NCBI GenBank assembly: GCA_013816415.1
Contig: JACDEN010000247.1
Coordinates: forward strand, 1-5,186
Length of the DNA: 5,186 bases
Direction of reading: 5' to 3'
DNA from: Planctomycetota bacterium
Lineage (GTDB): Bacteria; Planctomycetota; UBA11346
Part shown: in pieces, positions 1 to 5,186 of the stretch
How the letters are laid out: each line of letters starts with the position of its first letter
Position numbering within the stretch: position 1 is the stretch's first letter
Position numbers and translations under genes: made by a program
Notes under the pieces: model-generated
Seen by the model: only the letters and a program-made list of their open reading frames with translations
Told to the model about the DNA's origin: nothing
Database searches by the model: none

Positions 1-43
1 AGGCCGCTGCCCCGCGCGGCCGGCTCGGAGGCGGATGACATGA
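1..43 (+). CDS. Possible 3' end of an upstream gene (partial)
   Basis: The first bases are probably the tail of the preceding gene of the same cluster. Two forward frames close here. One ends with TGA at 36-38 (last residues AAPRGRLGGG). The other ends with TGA at 41-43, which would give a 4-nt ATGA overlap with the next start at 40, the same junction style seen later in the cluster. Both have GC-rich third codon positions over this short stretch, so I cannot choose between them, and nothing can be said about function. The frame of the following gene is also open back to position 1, so a longer version of that gene cannot be strictly excluded. Confidence 0.3.
   Translation, partial: GRCPARPARRRMT
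27..31 (+). promoter_or_regulatory. Shine-Dalgarno site for the 107-aa protein
   Basis: GGAGG lies 8 nt before the ATG at 40. It is a near-consensus ribosome binding site at good spacing. It supports the start at 40 although the frame stays open to the left edge. Confidence 0.6.
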
Positions 44-363
44 AGCCCAATCCCCATCTGCTCATCGGCGCGCTGCTGCTGCTCGTGGCGATCATCGCGG
101 TCGGCAGCGTGCTGGTCGAACCATCAGCGGATTTCCCGATCACCACCCGCGATCTCCGCGTGGTCGGTCCGGCCGCGGACACAGAGATCATTCCCGCCGA
201 GCACGCCCTGCTGCCGCTGATGCCCGAGTTCGACGGACCGATCGCGAATCCATTCAGCTCGCGCAAGCCCACGGATGGCGGTGGCGGGGTCAAGATCCGG
301 AAACCGCCCGCTCCGCCGCTCGACCTGCCTGCCCTCCCCGTGCTGCCGCTGTCGGAGAAATGA
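40..363 (+). CDS. Single-pass membrane protein with proline-rich tail, GspC/PilP-like N-terminal half
   Basis: This 107-aa protein has a short N-terminus, one hydrophobic helix (about residues 7-26, leucine/valine/isoleucine/alanine) and a non-cytoplasmic remainder. The remainder has an N-P-F motif (70-72), a glycine run (80-83) and a proline-rich end (89-104). There is no cleavage site or lipobox, so it should remain an inner-membrane anchor projecting into the periplasm. In established families, a bitopic helix, then a 'PF' segment, then a proline-rich linker is the layout of GspC and PilP-type secretion/pilus proteins. Those continue into a small beta domain, whereas this protein stops at the linker. 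The family assignment is inference; a cluster-specific anchor of unknown function is equally compatible. The start at 40 is chosen for its Shine-Dalgarno site and because the membrane helix follows directly. The next gene begins at or just after its stop. Confidence 0.75.
   Translation: MKPNPHLLIGALLLLVAIIAVGSVLVEPSADFPITTRDLRVVGPAADTEIIPAEHALLPLMPEFDGPIANPFSSRKPTDGGGGVKIRKPPAPPLDLPALPVLPLSEK
354..358 (+). promoter_or_regulatory. Shine-Dalgarno site that decides the TPR-protein start
   Basis: GGAGA lies inside the last codons of the 107-aa gene. It is only 1 nt from the ATG at 360, too close to serve it, but 7 nt from the in-frame ATG at 366. This favours 366 as the initiation codon. The ATG at 360 overlaps the preceding TGA (ATGA) and could still be used by coupled reinitiation. 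Confidence 0.45.
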
Positions 364-365
364 CC

Positions 366-2495
366 ATGGCTACGCACGCGGCCACGCACTCCGGACCATC
401 GCTGCCCGTCCTGGCGGCTGTCATCGCCTGCTGGTGCGGAAGCAGCGCATCCGCGGCGACCCAGGAGCCCGCGCCGCCGCTGGTGGTCAACGAGTACGAC
501 ACGGTCTACCTCAAGGGCACCGAACCGCAGGGCATCGTCGGCCGCGTGGTCGAGCGGCTGCCTGACGGCGGCGTGCGCATCATCCGCTTCGGCACCAATG
601 ACCAGGCGACCCTCGCAGGCGCGAAGATCGACCACATCGAACGCAAGCAGACCGCGGCTGAGGCGGTCAACCGGCACGGTGCCTGGGCGCTGGCGGCCGG
701 CGACTGGGGCGAGGTCAAGAAGACGGTGAAGTGGGGCGTCGACCACGCGGCGAAGGATGAATCGATCGCCCTCGCCAAGCAGGCGCTCGCCAAGAAGCCG
801 ACGTCGGACCTCGCCGAGGCGGTGGTGCCGCTGCTGATCGACGGCGGCGATGCCGCGGGCGCGGTGACCATCTGCAGGACCGTGCTCGCGGGCAATCCGC
901 AGTGGACCTTCGGGTACCAGAGCCTGGCGAAGATCTACCTCGAGCAGAAGAACGAGGCCGAGCTGAAGTCGCTGATGGCGCAGTGGCTGGACAAGCAGCC
1001 GACCAATCCCGCCGCCAATCGCTTCCTCGCCGAATCCGCCGAAGCCGTCGGCGATCTGCGCACCGCGCAGGAGGCGTGGCGCAAACCATTCGAGCTGAAC
1101 AAGGACTACGAAGCCGGTCTCGGCTACGCGCGGACCTCGCTCAAGCGCGGCATGCGCGCCGACGCGCAAACCGTCGCCGAAACGCTGATCGCCGCCAACC
1201 AGTTCGTGTTCGAGGCGAAGGCCATCCTCGGCAGCGCCCTGCTCGGACAAAACCAGATCGAGAAGGCTGAACCGGTCCTGAACCAGGCGCTCACCGGCAC
1301 CCTCAGCCCGGCATCCACCGAGATGGTGAAGTACAACCTCGGCCTCATCGCCTTCCGCTCCGGCCGCGCCGACGATGCGCGCAAGTGGTGGACCGGGCTC
1401 GCGGTTCCCGCCGCCGAACTCGGCATGGCCATGCTCGACCACCGTCCGGCGCCGGCCAAACAGCTGCCTGCTCCGCTGGCTGGCATCGCCGCGGAATACA
1501 ATGCCTGCCTCGACCTGCAGAACCTGCGCTTCGACGAGGCGCTGGCCAGCCTCGACGCGAAGGGCAGCCGACGTCAGCAGTTCCTCGCGCAGATCGCCGC
1601 CATCCGCAACCCCACCGAGGACGCCGTGCGCGCCCTGGCCCAGACGCAGTCGGCGGAATCGCTGCGCTGGCAGGCGTTCGGGCACATCCTCGCCAGGCGG
1701 TACCCCCAGGCCGAGGCGGCGCTCGCGCAGCTGCCGCCGAACGACGGCTATGCCGCGGTCTATCGCGTCTATATCGCCGAAGCCCAGAAGGACAGCGCCG
1801 GCGCGCGCGCGTTGTTCGCCGCGGTCGCGCACTCCGACAATCCGCCGGCCGAGTACGTCGCGATCCTCGAGCGCGAGTACAGCATGGCGGAAGACCAGCA
1901 CCTGGTCGAGAAGTTCGAAGCTCCGGTGAGCGACCTGCAGACCCGCGGTTGGCAGATCGCGACCCCCGGCACCAACATCGCGATCCGCACCGTCGACGGC
2001 AGCCTGGTCATGGAAGGCACCCAGACCGCAGCCGAGGATCCGATCAGCCGCGCGTGGACGGAGCATCCCGCCGCTGCAATGCGCTCGCTGCAGGCCACCT
2101 TCGATGTCAGCCAGATCGCCAGCGCGATCTGCGGCATCGAACTGCTCGACGCGCCGCACAAGAATGGCATCGCCTATGCCGTGCTGACCGACAACCGCCT
2201 CGGCTGGCGCGAACTGCACGCCGGCACCTGGGGAGAGTGGGTCGATCTCCCGTCGACCGTCGCCGGAAACCTGGCGACGCTGCGGCTCGAGCAGGACCGT
2301 GGACGGGTCACCGCGATCTCGGTCGATGAGACCGGCAAGCGGGAAACCCTCGCCACCGGTCTGTTCAAGGACCAGCAGGCATTGTCGGCGTCGGTCTTCG
2401 GCACCGCCGAGGCTGGCGTCCCCTGGAAGGTGGCGATCAAGGACTACCAGGTCCAGCTGCGCTCGACCGGTCGCAGCCCCACCAGCCCCAAGTGA
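366..2495 (+). CDS. Exported TPR protein with N-terminal SH3-like and C-terminal beta-sandwich-like regions
   Basis: This is a 709-aa protein, or 711 aa if it starts at 360. The N-terminus is an export signal with a hydrophobic core at about 11-21. Cleavage may follow Ala-Ser-Ala (28-30), or a lipobox-like Val-Ile-Ala-Cys (19-22) may make it a lipoprotein. The segment before the core has no Lys or Arg, which is unusual. Residues about 42-95 form a small beta-rich 'D-x-V-x-L-K-G ... G-x-V' module resembling SH3-like domains that open other exported TPR proteins. Degenerate TPR helix pairs follow, clearest at about 177-212, 213-245, 247-278, 281-311 and 317-346, with more alpha-helical repeat to about 500. 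Residues about 510-698 are strand-rich, with alternating hydrophobics and Trp/Gly turns, like a LamG/concanavalin-type beta-sandwich. No catalytic site is visible. TPRs bind proteins, so a periplasmic or surface scaffold or adaptor role is inferred. The stop overlaps the next start by 4 nt (GTGA). Confidence 0.85.
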   Translation: MATHAATHSGPSLPVLAAVIACWCGSSASAATQEPAPPLVVNEYDTVYLKGTEPQGIVGRVVERLPDGGVRIIRFGTNDQATLAGAKIDHIERKQTAAEAVNRHGAWALAAGDWGEVKKTVKWGVDHAAKDESIALAKQALAKKPTSDLAEAVVPLLIDGGDAAGAVTICRTVLAGNPQWTFGYQSLAKIYLEQKNEAELKSLMAQWLDKQPTNPAANRFLAESAEAVGDLRTAQEAWRKPFELNKDYEAGLGYARTSLKRGMRADAQTVAETLIAANQFVFEAKAILGSALLGQNQIEKAEPVLNQALTGTLSPASTEMVKYNLGLIAFRSGRADDARKWWTGLAVPAAELGMAMLDHRPAPAKQLPAPLAGIAAEYNACLDLQNLRFDEALASLDAKGSRRQQFLAQIAAIRNPTEDAVRALAQTQSAESLRWQAFGHILARRYPQAEAALAQLPPNDGYAAVYRVYIAEAQKDSAGARALFAAVAHSDNPPAEYVAILEREYSMAEDQHLVEKFEAPVSDLQTRGWQIATPGTNIAIRTVDGSLVMEGTQTAAEDPISRAWTEHPAAAMRSLQATFDVSQIASAICGIELLDAPHKNGIAYAVLTDNRLGWRELHAGTWGEWVDLPSTVAGNLATLRLEQDRGRVTAISVDETGKRETLATGLFKDQQALSASVFGTAEAGVPWKVAIKDYQVQLRSTGRSPTSPK

Positions 2496-3421
2496 TTCCG
2501 CGCGCGCTGGCGTTGGCGCTGCTGCTGCTGGCTCCGCTGCTGACGGTACCGGCTGCCGCGTCCGAGGCGATCGCTCCGCATTGGGATCACCTGCCGGCCA
2601 TCGGCTACCAGGGCGAGGACCTGGTGTTCTCGTGGCGGGCGGAAGACGGATCGTGGAGCGTCGCGCACGGAGCCGACCGCTTGGACGTCCAATCAGGAGA
2701 TGACGGCCGGTCGCGCTCGGTGGCGGTGCGCATCGAGGACGCCGACTCCGCACGCGACGACGTGGTCTTCACACGCGCAGCGCAGAGCGCACGCGTGCGC
2801 CTGATCCGTCCCGGAGGGGGTCGCCAGCTGGCGATCGATGCGGACTGCCGCCATCTGCTGTCCGCGGGAACTCCAGCCGTGCTGGTGCTTCCACGGATCG
2901 AATCCGAAGCTGATCGCAGGTGGGGCCTGCTCGCCGCCTTGTCGACCAGCGAGTCCGTGACCTGCGAGGTGGTCCTGCGCGAGCCGGCCGAGGACAACGG
3001 CTCCGGCTCCGGCATCCTCGGGTTGATCGCGACCGCGCAGAGCGTCGACGTCGCCAAACGAAGCGTGCTCATACTCGCCGCTGGCAGCGATGGCCGCGTC
3101 GGGTGGACGCATCGCGCGTATCGGCAATGCGTCGCCTGGCTGGTGGCGGACCTGGAATGTCGCGCAGCGGCGCACGTGGTGCTCGCTGGCCCCATCGGAC
3201 CGCGCGCGGATTACGCGAATCTCGCTCCTTTGCAGCGCCAGGTCATCGACGTCGCGAACGCCTATCACTGCCGTCTGCTCGACCTCTCCAGCATGGCCGA
3301 CGACGCGCATTGGCAGCTGGCTCCGGGAATCCTCGGCCCGCGCCTGAATCCGTCCGGTGAAGCCGCGCTCGCGGCGCTGCTGCGGCCGTGGCGCAGCCGT
3401 GCCGCATCCACCAGGGAATGA
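2492..3421 (+). CDS. Exported SGNH/GDSL-hydrolase-like protein lacking catalytic residues
   Basis: This 309-aa protein starts at a GTG in a GTGA overlap with the preceding stop. The GTG leads straight into a signal peptide (core 5-19, likely cleavage after Ala-Ala-Ala at 21-23). Residues about 30-125 look like a beta-rich leader domain. Residues about 128-300 follow the SGNH-hydrolase plan. A strand ALVL-type segment (129-133) sits where the GDS nucleophile motif normally follows, but here it reads Pro-Arg-Ile (134-136). A second strand (191-197) ends in Gly-Ser-Asp-Gly (198-201) where GxND is expected. A helix, a strand and Gly-Pro follow (210-234). The final segment, LNPSGEAALAALL (285-297), matches the end of the canonical D-x-x-H block, with Leu281 and Arg284 where the Asp and His should be. 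The family match is inferred from the motif layout; without it the protein is an exported protein of unknown function. No Shine-Dalgarno is evident, so translation is probably coupled to the TPR gene. Confidence 0.75.
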   Translation: MIPRALALALLLLAPLLTVPAAASEAIAPHWDHLPAIGYQGEDLVFSWRAEDGSWSVAHGADRLDVQSGDDGRSRSVAVRIEDADSARDDVVFTRAAQSARVRLIRPGGGRQLAIDADCRHLLSAGTPAVLVLPRIESEADRRWGLLAALSTSESVTCEVVLREPAEDNGSGSGILGLIATAQSVDVAKRSVLILAAGSDGRVGWTHRAYRQCVAWLVADLECRAAAHVVLAGPIGPRADYANLAPLQRQVIDVANAYHCRLLDLSSMADDAHWQLAPGILGPRLNPSGEAALAALLRPWRSRAASTRE

Positions 3422-3431
3422 TCCGATCGCC

Positions 3432-3878
3432 ATGCTCTGCACCTGCTACCGCATCGATGCCCCCACCCTGGTCGCGGCCCTCAGCGATGCCGATACGCTG
3501 GTGCGCTACCAGAGCGCGATCGCGGACGAACTGCCGTCGATCGCCGATCGCGGCCTCGCCAGGCATCTCCGGCGCATGTCCACGTTGGCGAGCCGCGCAC
3601 TCGGCGGTGGGTTCGATCGGCTCGCGAGCGACGACCTGCCCCAGGCGGATACGCTGCTCACCGATGTGCTCGCAGTGGCGACCTACCGCCAGTGGCCGCT
3701 GCCCATCGAGCCGCTGGGTGAACGCGACCTCGCGCTCGAGGGTCTTCCGCGAGGCCTGCTCGGCGCTGATGTAAGCACCGACAGCGCCCGCGTCTGGCTC
3801 ATCGACCACGCGACGCTCGCCTTGTCACGATCACGCGAAGCCGACGACGCGATCGATGGTCCAGTCCACGACGGATGA
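3432..3878 (+). CDS. Small protein of unknown function, last gene of the cluster
   Basis: This 148-aa protein is not recognised. The ATG at 3432 is chosen because it lies 10 nt after the preceding stop. The in-frame ATG at 3357 would add 25 residues that look like out-of-frame translation of the upstream gene. The frame has the GC-rich third positions expected of a real gene in this DNA. There is no signal peptide or membrane segment, so it is predicted to be cytoplasmic. It begins with a Cys-x-Cys pair (C3, C5) followed by mainly helical segments (about 11-32, 35-57, 66-86) and a Pro-rich turn (89-94). The acidic tail (135-148) ends in Asp-Gly. The opening 'CYRIDAPTLVAAL' loosely recalls the N-terminus of DUF1877-type proteins, but I do not claim membership. 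A purine stretch AGGGA at 3413-3417 lies 14 nt upstream, too far for a typical ribosome site, so reinitiation from the preceding gene is likely. Confidence 0.7.
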   Translation: MLCTCYRIDAPTLVAALSDADTLVRYQSAIADELPSIADRGLARHLRRMSTLASRALGGGFDRLASDDLPQADTLLTDVLAVATYRQWPLPIEPLGERDLALEGLPRGLLGADVSTDSARVWLIDHATLALSRSREADDAIDGPVHDG

Positions 3879-3904
3879 CCTCCGTGTCTGATACTGGGTC
3901 GTGG
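3866..3904 (+). terminator. Weak inverted repeats around the cluster's last stop codon
   Basis: CCACGAC (3866-3872) is the exact reverse complement of GTCGTGG (3898-3904). A smaller alternative hairpin, ACGGA (3871-3875) with TCCGT (3881-3885), places the TGA stop in its loop. Neither is followed by a run of T, so this is not a standard intrinsic terminator. It may be an RNA structure ending or protecting the cluster transcript, or chance in GC-rich DNA. Confidence 0.2.
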
Positions 3905-3907
3905 TCC

Positions 3908-3913
3908 TAAAAT
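3908..3913 (+). promoter_or_regulatory. Possible promoter -10 element for the barrel gene
   Basis: TAAAAT matches the TATAAT consensus at five of six positions and is one of the few AT-rich hexamers in the window. It lies in the only sizeable gap between genes, 64 nt before the chosen start at 3977. No convincing -35 box is seen 16-18 nt upstream, so the call rests on the -10 and the context alone. Transcription from here would give a leader of roughly 55-60 nt containing the inverted repeat at 3930-3956. Confidence 0.3.
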
Positions 3914-3929
3914 GGGTTTCATGGCGTCC

Positions 3930-3956
3930 GGCGCATCCTGTATGCATTAATGCGCC
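3930..3956. promoter_or_regulatory. Inverted repeat and palindrome in the barrel gene leader
   Basis: GGCGCAT (3930-3936) and ATGCGCC (3950-3956) form a perfect 7-bp inverted repeat separated by 13 nt. The right arm overlaps a perfect 10-bp palindrome GCATTAATGC (3944-3953), and a further palindrome ATGCAT sits at 3942-3947. The arrangement could be an operator for a dimeric regulator or an RNA hairpin ending 10 nt before the Shine-Dalgarno site. No T-run follows, so it is not a terminator. Its function is inferred only from position and symmetry. Confidence 0.35.
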
Positions 3957-3966
3957 TGAAACATGT

Positions 3967-3971
3967 GGAGA
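3967..3971 (+). promoter_or_regulatory. Shine-Dalgarno site that decides the barrel-protein start
   Basis: GGAGA lies 5 nt before the ATG at 3977. The in-frame ATG at 3950 lies inside the inverted repeat, has no comparable site, and would put nine extra residues in front of a complete signal peptide. The start at 3977 is therefore preferred. Confidence 0.65.
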
Positions 3972-3976
3972 TTCCC

Positions 3977-4990
3977 ATGAAATACCGCCTGCTGATGATC
4001 CTCAGCGTCGCGCCGGTGCTCGCCTTCGGCGTCGAAAGCCCGACCCCGGCGCCCAAGCCCAAGCCGAAGACCACCACGACCAAGCCGGCCACCACGACCA
4101 CCCGTCCGGCGACCAAGCCGGCCACCACGAAGCCGACCACGCGCCCGGCGACCACGACCAAGAAGTCGACCGCTCCGGCACGTTCCACCGCCAAGCCGGT
4201 GTCGCGCAAGCCGCGTGGGCCGTTCGAATCCGACACTGTCTTGCGCTTCGACCTCGGCTACGGGATCACCAAGGAGGACATCGACTACTCGGCGACCTCG
4301 TCTCCGGATACGGTCACCACCGGTTCGTTCGAATCGCGATCGACGTCGCAGTCCTCGAGCACCAGCGCGTCATCGTACCGGCTCGATGTCGGTCCGATGT
4401 TCGGCGTGCATCCGGCCAGCCGCGGCGACGACTACGGCTTCATCTGGGGCGTCGATCTGTCGCTCGCGATGTACAAGAAGGTCGGCTTCGACCTGCCGGT
4501 GGCTGACGCCGACGTCTCCGCCACCACCCAGAACGGACGCACCTTCAAATCGGATTCGACCCTGCAGACCTTCGGCATCGGCCCGTCCGCCGGCATTTCC
4601 TGGGATCTGTCGCCCGCGTTCGCCATCGAAGGCCTCGCGTTCGGCCACATCGGCATCATGCATGCGAAGTACACCTCCGGCGAGAACACGGTGTATGGCA
4701 GCACCACCACGCCGTCGCTGTTCGAGAACGATCTCTACAACCTCTATTACGATCTCGGCATCAAGGTGAACGGCGCCTATCGCTTCGACAGCGGCTGGGA
4801 GGCCATCGGCACGCTCGGCTACCTGTTCGGACAATCGTTCAAGGGTTCGATCAGCGATTCGGTCCGCTTCTATCAGGGCACCAATCCGCCGCTGACACCC
4901 CCGCCGTCGCAGACCGGCAGCTACAAGGAGCAGCTGGCCTACAAGGTCAGCGGCCCGTTCATCACCATTGGCGCCGGATACTCGTTCTAG
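3977..4990 (+). CDS. Outer-membrane beta-barrel protein with Thr/Lys/Pro-rich linker
   Basis: This 337-aa protein starts at 3977, chosen over an ATG at 3950 for its Shine-Dalgarno site and signal peptide. The signal peptide has K2/R4, a hydrophobic core at 5-15 and likely cleavage after Ala-Phe-Gly (16-18). Residues about 20-80 are a disordered, strongly basic linker of Thr, Lys, Pro, Ala and Arg. About eight amphipathic strands follow (roughly 87-97, 133-145, 153-165, 195-209, 214-230, 252-270, 272-287, 316-337). The protein ends in Gly-Ala-Gly-Tyr-Ser-Phe, the C-terminal aromatic signature read by the BAM machinery. This is the layout of small OmpA/OmpX-type eight-stranded barrels. The first long loop (about 105-133) is very rich in Ser and Thr, and the last (about 300-315) is proline-rich. 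Ligand or transport function cannot be told. The gene has its own leader and is probably transcribed separately from the upstream cluster. Confidence 0.85.
   Translation: MKYRLLMILSVAPVLAFGVESPTPAPKPKPKTTTTKPATTTTRPATKPATTKPTTRPATTTKKSTAPARSTAKPVSRKPRGPFESDTVLRFDLGYGITKEDIDYSATSSPDTVTTGSFESRSTSQSSSTSASSYRLDVGPMFGVHPASRGDDYGFIWGVDLSLAMYKKVGFDLPVADADVSATTQNGRTFKSDSTLQTFGIGPSAGISWDLSPAFAIEGLAFGHIGIMHAKYTSGENTVYGSTTTPSLFENDLYNLYYDLGIKVNGAYRFDSGWEAIGTLGYLFGQSFKGSISDSVRFYQGTNPPLTPPPSQTGSYKEQLAYKVSGPFITIGAGYSF
4067..4165 (+). repeat. Imperfect coding repeat for the Thr/Lys/Pro/Ala linker
   Basis: This stretch encodes residues 31-63 of the barrel protein as loose repeats of Thr-Thr-Lys/Arg-Pro-Ala. 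At DNA level a 21-nt segment at 4077-4097 recurs exactly at 4110-4130, offset by 33 nt (11 codons), so the reading frame is kept. ACCACGACCAAG at 4073-4084 recurs at 4151-4162. The exact identity at nucleotide level suggests recent duplication or slippage, and length may vary between strains. Confidence 0.65.
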
Positions 4991-4992
4991 TT

Positions 4993-5186
4993 GAAACCGG
5001 CTGCTATCGCGTCGTGTTCGACGGCTGGCGGCTGACGGACACCCCGGTCGGCGTCTGGTCGGAGCTGCCGCGGCCAGGCCGGCGATCGGTGCCGGATCCC
5101 CGTTGATCGCTGCGCATTCGCTCGATCGTGGTCGATGTTTTCGAAGGCGGGGCGATCTCGGTCGCGGGCTCGGCGGGCATTTCGGT
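4993..5186 (+). other. Gene-free tail with a coding-like forward frame broken by one TGA
   Basis: No complete gene is visible after the barrel stop. One forward frame is coding-like in composition: by hand count about 80-84% G/C at third positions, G-rich first positions and lower G/C at second positions. Its translation reads plausibly before a TGA at 5104-5106 (for example YRVVFDGWRLTDTPVG) and after it (for example SIVVDVFEGGAISVAG) to the window edge. It lacks a start with a ribosome site; the only early candidate is GTG at 5014. It may be a decayed gene or fragment. The main alternative is the C-terminal end of a reverse-strand gene with its stop at 5004-5006, whose wobble positions coincide with this frame. 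A GC-rich inverted repeat CCGGC/GCCGG (5079-5083, 5091-5095) has no T-run and is not called a terminator. Confidence 0.3.

Noticed and set aside
1124..1501. Long reverse-strand open frames opposite the TPR gene, and similar ones opposite the other genes.
   Set aside because: They are Arg/Ser/Ala/Pro-rich mirror frames expected from high-GC coding DNA, with no ribosome sites. The forward frames have export signals, repeats and coherent domains.
2565..2574. GCGATCGC octamers (also near 3514) resembling the cyanobacterial HIP1 repeat.
   Set aside because: Only about two copies are seen in 5 kb, little more than GC-rich composition would give and far below the density of HIP1-rich genomes.
3357..3431. 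Upstream ATG extending the 148-aa protein by 25 residues.
   Set aside because: The extension overlaps the SGNH-like gene by 65 nt, is rich in Arg, Cys and Pro like an out-of-frame reading, and has no ribosome site.
2693..3442. A 249-aa reverse open frame opposite the SGNH-like gene.
   Set aside because: The forward frame has a signal peptide, coupling to the previous gene and a recognisable fold pattern. The reverse product has low-complexity composition and no context.
5068..5095. Dense GC palindromes (CCGCGG, CGGCC-A-GGCCG, CCGGC-7 nt-GCCGG) as a terminator for the barrel gene.
   Set aside because: There is no T-run after any of them and they lie about 80-100 nt past the stop; they are weak evidence in this base composition.
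5104..5128. TGA followed at once by a hairpin (GATCG 5105-5109 with CGATC 5123-5127, inner GCG/CGC), suggesting selenocysteine recoding.
   Set aside because: The surrounding residues resemble no selenoprotein I know, there is no cysteine-like active-site context, the gene has no proper start, and such short stems are common in GATC-rich DNA. TGA is a normal stop elsewhere in the window.

Overview
The window is high-GC DNA from a diderm (Gram-negative-type) bacterium. The evidence for an outer membrane is a gene whose product has a signal peptide, about eight amphipathic beta strands and a C-terminal phenylalanine, the usual signature of an outer-membrane beta-barrel. Several genes have purine-rich Shine-Dalgarno sequences, and TGA is used as a normal stop four times. 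The phylum cannot be settled from the sequence. A small secreted 'KG-x-G' type beta domain followed by TPRs, and a Thr/Lys/Pro-rich leader on a small barrel, are styles I associate with Planctomycetota/Verrucomicrobiota-like genomes, but this is only an impression.

Positions 1-3878 form a tightly packed same-strand cluster that probably begins upstream of the window. Its members are a 107-aa single-pass membrane protein with a proline-rich tail (40-363), a 709-aa exported TPR protein with a C-terminal beta-sandwich-like region (366-2495), a 309-aa exported protein that looks like an SGNH/GDSL hydrolase whose catalytic residues have been lost (2492-3421), and a 148-aa protein of unknown function (3432-3878). 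The stop/start junctions overlap by 4 nt or are separated by only 2 to 10 nt, which suggests one transcript with translational coupling. Three of the four products are predicted to be anchored in or exported across the inner membrane, so I infer a cell-envelope or secretion-related assembly. The proline-rich anchor recalls the N-terminal half of GspC/PilP-type secretion or pilus proteins. No catalytic enzyme can be recognised.

The stretch 3879-3976 separates this cluster from an independent gene. It holds a possible promoter -10 element, a 7-bp inverted repeat overlapping a palindrome, and a good Shine-Dalgarno site. The gene at 3977-4990 encodes the outer-membrane barrel, which carries a basic Thr/Lys/Pro-rich linker directly after its signal peptide.

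The last 196 nt (4991-5186) contain no complete gene. One forward frame there has the base composition of coding DNA but no convincing start and one in-frame TGA, so it may be a decayed gene. A reverse-strand gene end is the main alternative.

I see no tRNA, rRNA, CRISPR array, insertion sequence or recognisable phage or defence gene.
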